A DNA stretch of 64,000 nt from Paenibacillus_AM sp052180255 (GCF_052180255.1 NZ_CP197466.1:4154001-4218000); one strand, 5' to 3'. Positions 1-9,911 are shown, numbered from the stretch's first letter. Numbers and translations: made by a program. Notes: generated from the sequence alone by a model not told the origin.

Positions 1-1230
1 CTTATTGGTTACACCGGCGGTAAAATGATCCACGGTGCTCGAGGCGGGGTACTTGGTGCACTCGCGACAATGGGGATTATCGTAGGCTCCACAATCCCAA
101 TGTTCCTCGGTGCAATGGTAATGGGTCCACTTGCCGGATACCTAATGAAAAAAGTGGATAAACTGTTCGAAGGTCGCATTAAAGCCGGATTCGAGATGTT
201 AGTGAATAACTTCTCCGCAGGTATTCTAGGTGCAATTCTTGCATTATTAGCCTTTAAAGGTGTAAGTCCAATCATTGCAGGCGTAACGGACCTTCTAGAA
301 GCTGGTGTGCGAGCAACCGTTGAAGCTGGTTTGCTTCCGCTTGTAAGTATATTCGTTGAACCTGCAAAAGTATTGTTCTTGAACAACGCAATTAACCATG
401 GCGTATTCGGGCCAATCGGACTAAAAGAAGCAGCTGAAGCTGGCAAATCCATCTTCTTCTTACTAGAGTCCAACCCAGGTCCAGGTCTAGGTATTCTTCT
501 AGCTTACATGCTTGTTGGTAAAGGTGCAGCCAAACAATCCGCACCGGGCGCAGCAATCATCCACTTCTTCGGGGGTATTCATGAGATTTACTTCCCGTAC
601 ATCTTAATGAACCCGCGCTTGATCCTTGCTGTAATCGCTGGTGGTGCAAGCGGCGTATTAACATTCAGCTTACTTGGTGCAGGACTTGTTGCAACACCAT
701 CTCCAGGTAGTATTTTCGCACTCGCAGCAATGGCGCCAAAAGGCGGACTACTTCCAGTCCTAGCTGGTGTTATTGTCAGCACAGTTGTTACATTCTTAGT
801 CGCTTCCATCTTCGTTAAATCTTCCAATGCAGACAGTGATTTGCAAGATGCAACTGAGAAAATGAAAGCAATGAAAAATAAACCTGCCGATCAACCTGCA
901 GCAGTAAACGTACAAGCTGATGTGACAACAACAGCTACTGAAATGCCTACTACCGTTAACAAAGTCATCTTTGCCTGTGATGCAGGTATGGGTTCAAGTG
1001 CCATGGGCGCTTCGATCATGAAGAAAAAGTTCAAAGAAGCCGGGCTTACTATTGACGTTACGAATAAAGCAATTAATGATTTGCCGCAAGATGTAGACGT
1101 TGTGATTACCCAGAAAACATTGACAGATCGGGCGAGAACAGTCGTTCCGAACGCTTACCACATCTCGGTTGATAACTTCCTATCCAGTCCGAGATACGAT
1201 GAGCTGGTCAATAAACTTAAAAACGCATAA
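1..1230 (+). CDS. mtlA: Mannitol-specific PTS enzyme IICB (5' end outside window)
   Basis: Membrane permease and phosphotransferase that imports mannitol and phosphorylates it to mannitol 1-phosphate. The frame is open from base 1, so the start lies upstream; 409 residues are visible. The first part is the hydrophobic IIC channel with the GGIHEIYFPYI segment (about bases 570-605), which matches the conserved substrate-binding Glu region of mannitol EIIC. After a charged and Ala/Thr-rich linker (about 830-955) comes the IIB domain with the phosphocysteine loop CDAGMGSS; the Cys codon is 976-978. No IIA domain is fused; it is supplied by mtlF two genes downstream. First visible gene of the mtlA-mtlR-mtlF-mtlD operon. 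Identity is very secure. Confidence 0.97.
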   Translation, partial: LIGYTGGKMIHGARGGVLGALATMGIIVGSTIPMFLGAMVMGPLAGYLMKKVDKLFEGRIKAGFEMLVNNFSAGILGAILALLAFKGVSPIIAGVTDLLEAGVRATVEAGLLPLVSIFVEPAKVLFLNNAINHGVFGPIGLKEAAEAGKSIFFLLESNPGPGLGILLAYMLVGKGAAKQSAPGAAIIHFFGGIHEIYFPYILMNPRLILAVIAGGASGVLTFSLLGAGLVATPSPGSIFALAAMAPKGGLLPVLAGVIVSTVVTFLVASIFVKSSNADSDLQDATEKMKAMKNKPADQPAAVNVQADVTTTATEMPTTVNKVIFACDAGMGSSAMGASIMKKKFKEAGLTIDVTNKAINDLPQDVDVVITQKTLTDRARTVVPNAYHISVDNFLSSPRYDELVNKLKNA

Positions 1231-1238
1231 TCCATTTA

Positions 1239-1286
1239 GATGGAAGCGGCTCATCTCTTAGATGGCAAAGCCGCCTTCCATCTTTT
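1239..1286 (+). terminator. Intergenic hairpin with T-run between mtlA and mtlR
   Basis: Arms GATGGAAGCGGC (1239-1250) and GCCGCCTTCCATC (1270-1282) pair with one bulged C and are followed by TTTT. It sits inside the operon, so it probably acts as a partial terminator or mRNA stabiliser that keeps mtlR expression below mtlA. Inference from sequence only. Confidence 0.6.
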
Positions 1287-1312
1287 CAAATCGTTAGAGG
1301 GTGATCAATACC

Positions 1313-3427
1313 TTGAAAGGTTTAAATATTCCATCCCGGCAGCGTGGGATTCTATTCCTGCTGCTACATCGAAATAGTGTGACAGTCGCTGAAATTGCGC
1401 ATGAGCTGGATATTAGCTCTCGCACCGTCCATCGGGAATTGAAAGAGATTGACGCGCTTATTCAGCCCTATCAGCTGAGGTTATTAAAGAAAACGAACGT
1501 CGGATTGGAACTTGCCGGTGATCCAACAGATAAGGATCAATTGGCGCATGCCCTGCTCTTCACATCGGTGCAAGTCTATACCGTCCCAGAACGCAAAGCG
1601 TTCCTTGCAAGTACGTTACTGGAATCTAGTGAACCTGTAAAATTGTTCAGCTTATCCAATCCGCTTAAAGTCACACCTGCGACGATTACGAGCGATTTAG
1701 ATCAATTAGAACCTTGGCTAAAGTCGTATCAACTCTTGCTCATTCGCCGTCGCGGTTACGGCATTGAGCTAAAAGGTTCTGAAGCAGATAAGCGCAAGGC
1801 GATGCTTGCACTGTTATTTGAACATTTTACAGAAGCTGAGTTATTCATGCTCATCCAGGGTGGTGCTGCAAGTGTCGAGAAAATCGGGCAAATGTCCGCA
1901 TCTTCTGCCAAATTGCTGGATCTCATCGCCCAAGACAAGCTGCCAGAGATCGTTCGCTTGTTAAATGAAATGGACTCCCAGTGGCTTGAACCGTTTGCCG
2001 ATACGTCATTTGTTCATTTTGTCATCTACTTGGCATTGATCATCAAGCGTATTGAAATGACTGGTTCTTTAAAGCTAGAACCCAAACAAATTCAAGAAGA
2101 AATGGGTGTACAAGAGCTTGAGACAGCTCGCATGATTCTCGAGCAAGTTCGAGCGCTTTTCACATCATCTGTTCCATCGGAATCCGAGTTATACATGCTC
2201 GCACTTTATATTAAAGGCGCGAAGCCTCGTGTAACCGATCATTCCTGGATTGACGCGGATAACATTGAATTGTCGACAATGGCATACGAAATTATCGGAT
2301 ACTGTGACAAACGCATGCATACCAATCTCACGACAGATCGTGTACTCATGCAAGGGTTTATCGCTCATTTGGTACCATCCATACACCGTGTCAAACAGAT
2401 GATTCCAACGAATAACCCTTATATGGAACAAATTCGACAAGATTACAGTGAACTCTTTGATTTGATGCAAGAGGCCGTTACGCAGGTCATGCCTCACTTA
2501 CGAATACCTGAAGGGGAGATTGGATTCCTTGTCATCCATGTTGCAGCAAGCTTAGAGCGAAGAGATACCAGACATGAAAAATATCGAGCGCTCGTGTTCT
2601 GCTCCAGTGGGATCGGAACATCCAAAATGCTCGCCAGCCGCATTCGCAACAAAATCCATGAGTTCGATACGATCGAGAATGTATCTGTCTTTGATCTAGA
2701 TAAAATTGATCGCCAAGCCTATGACATGATCATTTCGACCGTAAAGCTGCCCATTCCAACATCGGAATATGTGCTGGTCAGTCCCTTGCTCACACAAATT
2801 GAAGTCGATAAAATTCGCTCCCTGCTGCAATCTCGCACCGTTCACCTTGTGAAATCCGACACAGAGCAGCAGGTGCAGATGATTACACCGACTCCTACGG
2901 ATTCATCGAGTTTGATGCAGATGAAAATCTACTTGGATGAATCGATCCATTTGGTTCACGGATTTAACGTTTATCCCGTTCGAGATCCTGATCTCAGCAT
3001 GAAGGATCTGATGAATGAAATTTGCGACCAAATGGAACAGTTGGGTGTTATTAAACAGAGTCAGAATCACGAAGTGGCGAATCAGCTTTTAGAGCGTGAA
3101 AAGCTTGGAGGACTTGGCATTCCGGGTTCAACACTGGCCCTGTTCCACTGCCGGCATCCAGCTGTGCTTCATACATCCTTTACGATTCATATCTTGCAAA
3201 AGCCACAGCACCTCTTATCCATGGAGGAGCGCACAATGCCTGTTACACACATTATGCTGCTGCTTAGCCCGCTTCACGTACAGCCAGAGCAGCTCGAAGT
3301 CCTCAGCTTCTTGAGTTCCCTGTTCGTAGAACGAGAGAACATTGATCGATTCAACACCGAGGATGTACAGGCCATGAAACAGTTGCTGTCCGAGCGGTTA
3401 CACCATTTTTGCCATACTAAATTTTAA
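1313..3427 (+). CDS. mtlR: Transcriptional activator of the mannitol operon (PRD/PTS-regulated)
   Basis: MtlR-family activator whose activity is set by PTS phosphorylation. The 704 residues run as N-terminal helix-turn-helix (about 1-65, with EIAHELDISSRTVHRELKEI), second winged-helix region, two PTS regulation domains (about 190-400), a GatB-type EIIB-like domain with FCSSGIGTSK (Cys430), and a C-terminal EIIA-like domain with LGGLGIPGSTLALFHCRHP, the usual site of a regulatory His. A GTG at 1301 is possible, but the Shine-Dalgarno-like GAGGGTGATC overlaps it and is ideally spaced (about 7 nt) for the TTG at 1313, so the TTG is preferred. The gene ends 30 bases before mtlF. In Bacillus, MtlR controls mtlA and mtlD; the linkage here fits. 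Confidence 0.93.
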   Translation: MKGLNIPSRQRGILFLLLHRNSVTVAEIAHELDISSRTVHRELKEIDALIQPYQLRLLKKTNVGLELAGDPTDKDQLAHALLFTSVQVYTVPERKAFLASTLLESSEPVKLFSLSNPLKVTPATITSDLDQLEPWLKSYQLLLIRRRGYGIELKGSEADKRKAMLALLFEHFTEAELFMLIQGGAASVEKIGQMSASSAKLLDLIAQDKLPEIVRLLNEMDSQWLEPFADTSFVHFVIYLALIIKRIEMTGSLKLEPKQIQEEMGVQELETARMILEQVRALFTSSVPSESELYMLALYIKGAKPRVTDHSWIDADNIELSTMAYEIIGYCDKRMHTNLTTDRVLMQGFIAHLVPSIHRVKQMIPTNNPYMEQIRQDYSELFDLMQEAVTQVMPHLRIPEGEIGFLVIHVAASLERRDTRHEKYRALVFCSSGIGTSKMLASRIRNKIHEFDTIENVSVFDLDKIDRQAYDMIISTVKLPIPTSEYVLVSPLLTQIEVDKIRSLLQSRTVHLVKSDTEQQVQMITPTPTDSSSLMQMKIYLDESIHLVHGFNVYPVRDPDLSMKDLMNEICDQMEQLGVIKQSQNHEVANQLLEREKLGGLGIPGSTLALFHCRHPAVLHTSFTIHILQKPQHLLSMEERTMPVTHIMLLLSPLHVQPEQLEVLSFLSSLFVERENIDRFNTEDVQAMKQLLSERLHHFCHTKF

Positions 3428-3457
3428 TTGAACAACCATCATGAAGGAGTGGAGAAA

Positions 3458-3895
3458 ATGTCTAACAACATCCTAACTACAGAGAAAATCATGCTAAATG
3501 CTGCACCTGCAACAAGAAATGAGGCCATTACACTTGCAGGTGAATTACTTGTGAAAGCCGGTCATGTGACAGAAGGATATATCAGCAAAATGATCGAACG
3601 CGAGGAAATCGCAACCACCTACATGGGCAATGCAGTAGCGATTCCTCATGGAACTTCAGAAGCTAAACATACGATCCAATCTACAGGAATTTCTGTCGTT
3701 CAAGTGCCTGGGGGCGTAGACTTTGGTGATGGGAACATTGCACAATTGCTATTCGGCATTGCTGCGATTAACGATGAACATCTCGATATTATCCAGAATC
3801 TAGCCATTCTTATTTCCGAAGAAGAGAATGTAGACAAATTAGTGCAAGCCAAATCTGCTGCTGATATCCTCGCCCTTATTGAAGGAGGCGAATAG
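3458..3895 (+). CDS. mtlF: Mannitol-specific PTS enzyme IIA
   Basis: Cytoplasmic phosphocarrier that accepts phosphate from HPr and hands it to the IIB domain of MtlA. 145 residues, the usual size for a free-standing mannitol EIIA. His64 in AVAIPHGTSEA is the expected phosphorylation site. The ATG at 3458 is preceded by AAGGAGTGG at good spacing; an in-frame TTG at 3428 has no ribosome site. The stop lies one base before the mtlD ATG, so translation of the two genes is probably coupled. Confidence 0.96.
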   Translation: MSNNILTTEKIMLNAAPATRNEAITLAGELLVKAGHVTEGYISKMIEREEIATTYMGNAVAIPHGTSEAKHTIQSTGISVVQVPGGVDFGDGNIAQLLFGIAAINDEHLDIIQNLAILISEEENVDKLVQAKSAADILALIEGGE

Positions 3896-3896
3896 C

Positions 3897-5042
3897 ATGC
3901 GCGCAGTCCATTTTGGAGCAGGCAACATTGGTCGTGGGTTTATCGGGTTATTGCTTCGAGATGCAGGCTATGGCGTAACCTTCGTTGATGTGAATCAAGA
4001 AATTATTGATGAAATCAATCGTCGTCAGGAATATGTCGTGCGTATCGCGGACAAAAGCCAAGAAGAGATCATTGTCACGGGTGTTCATGGGGTAAATAGC
4101 CTGGATGAGGCGGCGGTAATTGAAGCGATTGCTGATGCGGATCTCGTGACGACAGCAGTCGGGCCCAACATTTTGGCGCGGATTGCACCTACGATTCGTA
4201 AAGCGATCCTACACCGTCTAACCAAATCTCAAAAGCCGCTTAACATCATCGCTTGTGAGAATATGGTTGGCGGAAGTACTGCGCTCAAAGGCTATGTGAT
4301 GGAAACCTTATCTCGTGCTGAACAAGATCAAGTTAAGCCATTTGTCGGTTTTCCCGATTCAGCAGTCGATCGCATCGTTCCGAATCAACAGCATGAAGAT
4401 AAATTGCTTGTCGAAGTTGAGCCATTTTTTGAATGGGTGATTGATCAATCTGCATTTGTTGGTGAAGTACCTGCGATTGAAAAAGCACATTTTGTTAACG
4501 ACTTAACACCATTCATTGAGCGTAAACTGTTCACAGTTAATACCGGTCACGCCATTGCTGCCTATCTGGGCTATACATTTGGTGTACTGACCATTGCAGA
4601 TGCTATCAAGGATGATCGTATTCGCCGCATGACAATGGAAGCGCTGGAGGAGTCCGGTGCTGTACTCGTGAAGAAATATGGGTTTAACCCTGATGATCAC
4701 CGCGCGTATATCCATAAAATATTAGAGCGTTTCGAGAATCCTTACCTAGCAGATGAAGTGACTCGCATTGCCCGCGGCCCTATCCGCAAGCTTGGACCCA
4801 AGGATCGCCTCGTGAGTCCGGCTGTACAAGCCATCTCCTATGGTATCGAACCTAAGGGACTTGCTAATGGGATGGCTGCAGCGCTATTATTCGATTACGC
4901 GAATGACCCTGATGCTGTTGAATTGCAGCAAAGCATCCAGACCAATGGGCTTGGTGCAACGATTGTTAATTACTGTGGAATTGTTCAAAATTCCGCACTT
5001 CACCGTTTAATTATAGAAAAGGTTGAAGAATTACGAGGTTAA
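3897..5042 (+). CDS. mtlD: Mannitol-1-phosphate 5-dehydrogenase
   Basis: Oxidises mannitol 1-phosphate to fructose 6-phosphate with NAD+, linking mannitol uptake to glycolysis. 381 residues, typical for MtlD. The N-terminus MRAVHFGAGNIGRGFIG is the Rossmann NAD-binding start, and the C-terminal half carries the polyol dehydrogenase block with KLFTVNTGHAIAAYLGY. The ATG at 3897 follows GAAGGAGG in the end of mtlF. Last gene of the operon; a strong terminator follows. Confidence 0.97.
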   Translation: MRAVHFGAGNIGRGFIGLLLRDAGYGVTFVDVNQEIIDEINRRQEYVVRIADKSQEEIIVTGVHGVNSLDEAAVIEAIADADLVTTAVGPNILARIAPTIRKAILHRLTKSQKPLNIIACENMVGGSTALKGYVMETLSRAEQDQVKPFVGFPDSAVDRIVPNQQHEDKLLVEVEPFFEWVIDQSAFVGEVPAIEKAHFVNDLTPFIERKLFTVNTGHAIAAYLGYTFGVLTIADAIKDDRIRRMTMEALEESGAVLVKKYGFNPDDHRAYIHKILERFENPYLADEVTRIARGPIRKLGPKDRLVSPAVQAISYGIEPKGLANGMAAALLFDYANDPDAVELQQSIQTNGLGATIVNYCGIVQNSALHRLIIEKVEELRG

Positions 5043-5077
5043 TATGAAGTAGAATTAGAACTCATACATGCAAATAG

Positions 5078-5110
5078 GGATGCCATCCAAAAGGATGGTG
5101 TCCTTTTTAT
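5078..5110 (+). terminator. Rho-independent terminator of the mtl operon
   Basis: GGATGCCATCC (5078-5088), loop AAAA, GGATGGTGTCC (5093-5103), then a T-rich tail. The stem has one G-T pair. It closes the mannitol operon. Confidence 0.88.
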
Positions 5111-5239
5111 TTTTTCCTATTTTTACAAAAAAGGGTTTTTGTGGGTTTCATAGAAGAAGATAGCATATCCTATTTTTTCCATACATATCCTTTACAGTTG
5201 CAAAATGGGATTCAAATTCCAAAGAAATGAGGGAACAGA

Positions 5240-8200
5240 TTGAGAAAAATGAAAATGTTTAAGAAAGCATCATTCTTAACACTCGCACTCTCGTTAGTCG
5301 CATCCAATGGCCTCTTACTATCTACGAGCAGTGTGAAGGCTGAAACAGTCATTGAACTTACCAAGCAATCATCCACTCGAATTTTGAAATCTCAGGAACC
5401 AAAAGCATTCATCTCTCCCCGTCTGAACTTAAAATCAAAATCGTCTGAGATGATCCGGGTTATTGTACAACTAAGTAATCAACCTATTGCTGTAGGAAAT
5501 TATGCTGCAAAAATCGGTATCAGCTCATTGGCAGCCGAATCCACGAAGTCGAGCATCAGCGCTCAGCAGACTTCTTTTGCGCAAGAAGCGAGCAGCAGAG
5601 GCATCCAGTTCAAAACGAATTACAAATTTGACACCGTTCTGAATGGCATGGAAATTACCATTCCTGCGAGTCAAATTCAGGAACTATCCAACATACCTGG
5701 GGTTGTATCCGTATACGAGAATAGTACGTATTACGCTATCCCAGCTGACAATCCGCCAGGACAGATGACGGATAAAGTCAAATATGACGATGGACCGCTT
5801 AAACAGATCGGTGCAGATTATGCGTGGGCCAATGGGTTAACAGGAAAAGGCGTAAAAGTCGGTGTTATCGATACAGGTGTTGATTACTTCCACCCTGATC
5901 TCGAAGATGCTTACGCTGGTGGATATGACTCCTATTACAAAACAAAAGATCCTTACGAGGAAAAGCCTGATCTAGATCCTGCTAGGCCTTTTGTAGGTAC
6001 CTACCATGGTACACACGTTGCGGGAACCATTGCCGGTCGAGCAGCCAACCCAACCTCAGAGATCGTTCAAAAAGGGGTTGCGTATGAAGCAGAAATGCAC
6101 AATTACAAAGTACTTGGACGTGATGACAAAGGCAAAGCAACAGGTTCCTCTGCACAAGTCATTGATGGTATCGAACGTGCTGTAAAAGATGGCATGAACG
6201 TCATTAACTTATCACTTGGCTCCGATAGTGCTAAAGACCCGAATAGTCCTGATTCTTTGGCGATTAACAATGCCGTCTTATCTGGCGTTGTGGCTGTAGT
6301 CGCAAGCGGTAATGCAGGCGATAAAGGTCCTTATTACTACTCCATGGGATCACCCGCTTCAGCGATGCTCGCGATCTCAGTTGGTGCAGTGACAAGTCCT
6401 TTTAACCATTATTCAACAACCGTTCAGAGCTCTCTTATACCACCTGCTGCACTTAAGCCGAGTCATGTTGATTCATTGATTGAACTTACTCCTATTGTTC
6501 CTTCTCGCCAATTAGAACCGAAACCCATCATCCCAGACCCTCCTGTCGTTCACACACAGTCTGTAAAGTCTCCTAAGGATGAGAACCTTCCTGTTCCATC
6601 TACTTCACCTAATCCAGCACCTGTTGGTGGTGGCGGTTCAACTACTCCGCCTTCTACACCACCTGGTGTCGAGAATCCACCGACGGCTCCTACTACACCA
6701 CCTAACACAGAGACTCCACCTATTGTTCCTACTACACCGCCTAGCACAGAAACTCCACCTATTGTTCCTACTACGCCGCCTGTAACACCTGCAGTCCCAA
6801 TCACTGAACTAGCTGCTCCTGCAGTTAACCTCGACCACAATCTTCAAACCATGGGTTGGGAAACGGGTAAAGATGATTTTGCAGCCATCTTGGGCTCTGA
6901 GCCAATTGACGCCGTATATGCTGGACTTGGTGACATTCCAGATTACGCTAGTATTAATGCAAAAGACAAAGTGGTATTCGTATCTCGTGGTTCTCTTGCA
7001 TTTGTGGATAAAGTAAAAAATGCGAAGAGTCATGGTGCAAAAGCCATTGTTATTTTCAATGGAATCAATAAGGTAAGCGAAACCGTTCCCGATCTCTCTG
7101 AAAATATTAATGGTCGTGATTCCTTCGCCAATGTTTCCATCGGAGACAACTTCGACTTCATCCCTACCTTTGACATGGAAGGAAAGGCAGGACGGAAGCT
7201 TGCAAAAGAATTGACTAGCACACCAGGTACTTCGCTCAAATTCACATTTAATAAACCGTTTAATAAAACAATTATCGCAGGGGACGATATGGCAGCATTC
7301 AGTTCCAGAGGCCCTGAATCCGATAACAACTTTAGCATTAAACCCGACTTCACTGCGCCAGGCGTTAATATCCTCTCCACATGGCCTGCTTACAAAAAAT
7401 ATTTCCCAGACGCATCTTACGACAAAGCATACGACCGTATCAGCGGAACAAGTATGGCAACTCCTCACGTTGCTGGTTTAGCTGTACTCTTGAAACAAAA
7501 ACACCCGGAATGGACACCGTTTGATGTTCGTGCTGCGTTAGCCAATACATCTGAACAGATCTCCAACACCAAAGGTGTCATGTACGATGTATACTCGCAA
7601 GGTGCTGGTCGGGTTAACATCAAGAATGCCTTGCAAACACCTGCTTTGCTGCAAACGATTGATTCCATTGAAATTTTGGATAAAAACTTAGTTAAGCAAA
7701 AGGTCACCAACTACAACTCCAGTGCAAGCTTTGGCCTTATGAAAGCAGGTGAAGCTGGTAAATTAGAAAAGCTTCAACTGAAAAATATCTCTGGAAAATC
7801 TGTAAGCTACGCTGCATCGATCAAGATGCACGAGAAGGTCACTTCTGATCCTGCTAAGCCAATCGATACACCAGATATAAACAAGATTACTGCCGTACTT
7901 GGCGGACTCGATAACGGCAATCAAATTACGGTTGGCGCAGGTCAGACGAAGCCATTCTCGCTGACAGTTAACCCAAATGCCGATGCTGTTAATGGTGTAT
8001 ATGAGGGAGAGGTTGTGCTTACAAGTGCAGGTGATCCAACGCTTCATCTCCCATTTGTCGTGAACGTGGGTACTAAAATGCCTACAACCGGTTTTGCATT
8101 GCAAGATATGGCGCTTACGAACGACTACATCGTAACCAATGGTACTAAAGATCAAAAAACAACGGATATCTCCTTCCAACTCAATGCAAATAACTACAAC

Positions 8201-9838
8201 CTCATTATGGTTGAAGTTTATGGGTTTGATGAAAAACGCATCGGAACAATGGGAGAATATACAGATCGAGATCCTGCCACTGGGAAATTAAAAATGTTAA
8301 CACCTGGAAAATACAATTTCAAAGACATTGATGAGACCTACTATAATTTTGTAGATGGAAAAGAGATTAAAGGTACGCTCAAAGAAGGCAACCAGTACAT
8401 TCTATCTGTTCTTGGTGCACAAATTGATAGCCAAGGTGATGTTGTTAAGGATGCCGCTGGCAAAGATATTATTTCGTCCGTCGAAAAAGTTTTCGGTGTA
8501 AAAACAATCAAAACGACGCCAACACCTACTCCAAATCCTGGCGATAATAACACTGGCGGCGGTGGTGGTGGTTCCAGCACAGGAGGCGGCACGACAACAA
8601 CACCAACGCCTGCGCCAGCAAGCAATGGCTCCTCTACGAGCGTCGTTAATCAAGGTCAAGCCGTTGTGAATGTGAATGCTTCAGTAAGTAAGAGCGGAAA
8701 TACCGTTACAGCGAAGGTTTCCGATTCCGATCTGCAAAATGCATTAAATAAAAATCCGAAATCACCTGCAGCTCTCGTTGTTAACGTGCCAGTAAAAGGT
8801 AATGAATTACTCAACTTCACGCTCACACCAGCACAAGTTGCAAAACTGCAAAGCGGAAATCAGGATAATTCAGTTGTCATCAGCAACGGATCAGCGTCTC
8901 TTGCACTGCCTGTATCCGCACTGAAGAATGTTCCCGCCGGCGCTGGAGTCAACGTGACCATTGGCTCGGCTGATGATCAAAGCGCGAAATTTACCAGTAA
9001 ACTTCCGGGCACTAAAATTCTTAGCACACCTGTATCTTTCGAAGTCAATGTGGTGAATGGCACTACATCAAGTCCACTTGATGTCTCTTCACAAATTTTC
9101 ATCAAGCGTGCATTCAATGTTTCAGGCGACATTAATACCGATAATGCGGGTGTCTTGTACCTCACAGGTGATGACGTGAATGGCGTTCCAGCCACAATTA
9201 CGCGTAACCTTGATGGTACGAAGACGGTGACGGTCAGTCGTCCGGGCTTCTCGACTTATGCCTTGGCAACACGTCCTGTCGCATTTACGGACATTAGCAC
9301 ATCATGGGCACAATCCCGCATTCAGGGACTTGCGAACAAATTCCTGCTCTTCGGTACAACAGATACGACCTTCTCACCAACGAAAGACGTAACGCGTGCT
9401 GAATTTGCAGCCATGCTTACTCGTGCACTTGGCTTACAAGCCAAAGGTACTTCCAAGTTCTCGGACGTAACGCCAACAGACTGGTTCGCAGGTTCTGTAG
9501 CAGCTGCTTATGAAGCAGGCTTAATCAATGGCGTAGGCAATGACAAGTTCGATCCAAACGCTGTTATTAGCCGCCAAGACTTGGCTGTAATGGTAGCTCG
9601 CACGCTGAAGCTGCTCAACGTTCCAACGAAGAGCTTGCCTGGTCGCGAACCATACGCCGACATGCCTGTCATCGCTCCTTATGCACAAGAGAGTATCAAG
9701 ACCCTCACGGAAAACGGACTGATAGCTGGCGTGAAAACAGATGATGCTACTTTATTCTTACCAACACAATCCACAACACGTGAAGCCGCAGCCTCTGTCA
9801 TCTACTTCTTATTGCAAAAAGGAAACCTGATTAACTAG
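5240..9838 (+). CDS. Secreted S8 subtilisin-like serine protease with PA domain and three SLH domains
   Basis: Large exported Vpr/lactocepin-like protease predicted to be held on the cell wall. 1532 residues from a TTG preceded by GAGGGA. A Lys-rich signal peptide has likely cleavage after SSVKA (residue 34 or so). An I9-type propeptide (about 65-165) precedes the S8 domain with Asp211 in VIDTGVD, His256 in YHGTHVAGT, Asn358 in VASGNAGD and Ser738 in GTSMATPHVAG. Between Asn and Ser lie a Pro/Thr linker (about 430-520) and a PA domain (about 540-650), so the catalytic domain is split by about 380 residues. Beta-rich modules follow, then a Gly/Thr/Pro linker (about 1090-1130), another unrecognised beta-rich module and three C-terminal SLH motifs (about 1348-1528). 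Stands alone between two terminators. Substrate unknown. Confidence 0.93.
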   Translation: MRKMKMFKKASFLTLALSLVASNGLLLSTSSVKAETVIELTKQSSTRILKSQEPKAFISPRLNLKSKSSEMIRVIVQLSNQPIAVGNYAAKIGISSLAAESTKSSISAQQTSFAQEASSRGIQFKTNYKFDTVLNGMEITIPASQIQELSNIPGVVSVYENSTYYAIPADNPPGQMTDKVKYDDGPLKQIGADYAWANGLTGKGVKVGVIDTGVDYFHPDLEDAYAGGYDSYYKTKDPYEEKPDLDPARPFVGTYHGTHVAGTIAGRAANPTSEIVQKGVAYEAEMHNYKVLGRDDKGKATGSSAQVIDGIERAVKDGMNVINLSLGSDSAKDPNSPDSLAINNAVLSGVVAVVASGNAGDKGPYYYSMGSPASAMLAISVGAVTSPFNHYSTTVQSSLIPPAALKPSHVDSLIELTPIVPSRQLEPKPIIPDPPVVHTQSVKSPKDENLPVPSTSPNPAPVGGGGSTTPPSTPPGVENPPTAPTTPPNTETPPIVPTTPPSTETPPIVPTTPPVTPAVPITELAAPAVNLDHNLQTMGWETGKDDFAAILGSEPIDAVYAGLGDIPDYASINAKDKVVFVSRGSLAFVDKVKNAKSHGAKAIVIFNGINKVSETVPDLSENINGRDSFANVSIGDNFDFIPTFDMEGKAGRKLAKELTSTPGTSLKFTFNKPFNKTIIAGDDMAAFSSRGPESDNNFSIKPDFTAPGVNILSTWPAYKKYFPDASYDKAYDRISGTSMATPHVAGLAVLLKQKHPEWTPFDVRAALANTSEQISNTKGVMYDVYSQGAGRVNIKNALQTPALLQTIDSIEILDKNLVKQKVTNYNSSASFGLMKAGEAGKLEKLQLKNISGKSVSYAASIKMHEKVTSDPAKPIDTPDINKITAVLGGLDNGNQITVGAGQTKPFSLTVNPNADAVNGVYEGEVVLTSAGDPTLHLPFVVNVGTKMPTTGFALQDMALTNDYIVTNGTKDQKTTDISFQLNANNYNLIMVEVYGFDEKRIGTMGEYTDRDPATGKLKMLTPGKYNFKDIDETYYNFVDGKEIKGTLKEGNQYILSVLGAQIDSQGDVVKDAAGKDIISSVEKVFGVKTIKTTPTPTPNPGDNNTGGGGGGSSTGGGTTTTPTPAPASNGSSTSVVNQGQAVVNVNASVSKSGNTVTAKVSDSDLQNALNKNPKSPAALVVNVPVKGNELLNFTLTPAQVAKLQSGNQDNSVVISNGSASLALPVSALKNVPAGAGVNVTIGSADDQSAKFTSKLPGTKILSTPVSFEVNVVNGTTSSPLDVSSQIFIKRAFNVSGDINTDNAGVLYLTGDDVNGVPATITRNLDGTKTVTVSRPGFSTYALATRPVAFTDISTSWAQSRIQGLANKFLLFGTTDTTFSPTKDVTRAEFAAMLTRALGLQAKGTSKFSDVTPTDWFAGSVAAAYEAGLINGVGNDKFDPNAVISRQDLAVMVARTLKLLNVPTKSLPGREPYADMPVIAPYAQESIKTLTENGLIAGVKTDDATLFLPTQSTTREAAASVIYFLLQKGNLIN
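6640..6792 (+). repeat. Proline/threonine-rich coding repeat in the protease
   Basis: In-frame imperfect tandem units encode variants of PTTPPSTETPPIV, with near-identical copies around 6690-6735 and 6735-6780. It forms the flexible linker inserted in the catalytic domain before the PA domain. Such repeats tend to vary in copy number by slippage or recombination. Confidence 0.8.
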
Positions 9839-9848
9839 TACGCAAGAA

Positions 9849-9886
9849 AAGCGCCCCTCTCGTCATCGACGAAAGGGGCGCCTTTG
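9849..9886. terminator. Terminator hairpin after the SLH protease
   Basis: GCGCCCCT (9851-9858) pairs with AGGGGCGC (9874-9881), with further partial pairing inside. It is flanked by AAAA on the left and a short CTTTG on the right, so it may work in both directions between the protease and the convergent cyd operon. Confidence 0.7.
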
Positions 9887-9911
9887 CTATATATAAGCTG
9901 TAAAAAAAATT

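Noticed and set aside
6640..6792. CRISPR-like repeat
   Set aside because: The repeats are in frame, code for a Pro/Thr linker and lack unique spacers.
6809..7468. 219-codon open frame on the minus strand within the protease
   Set aside because: Antisense to a clearly real coding region with conserved S8 motifs; no ribosome site and Cys/Trp-rich composition.
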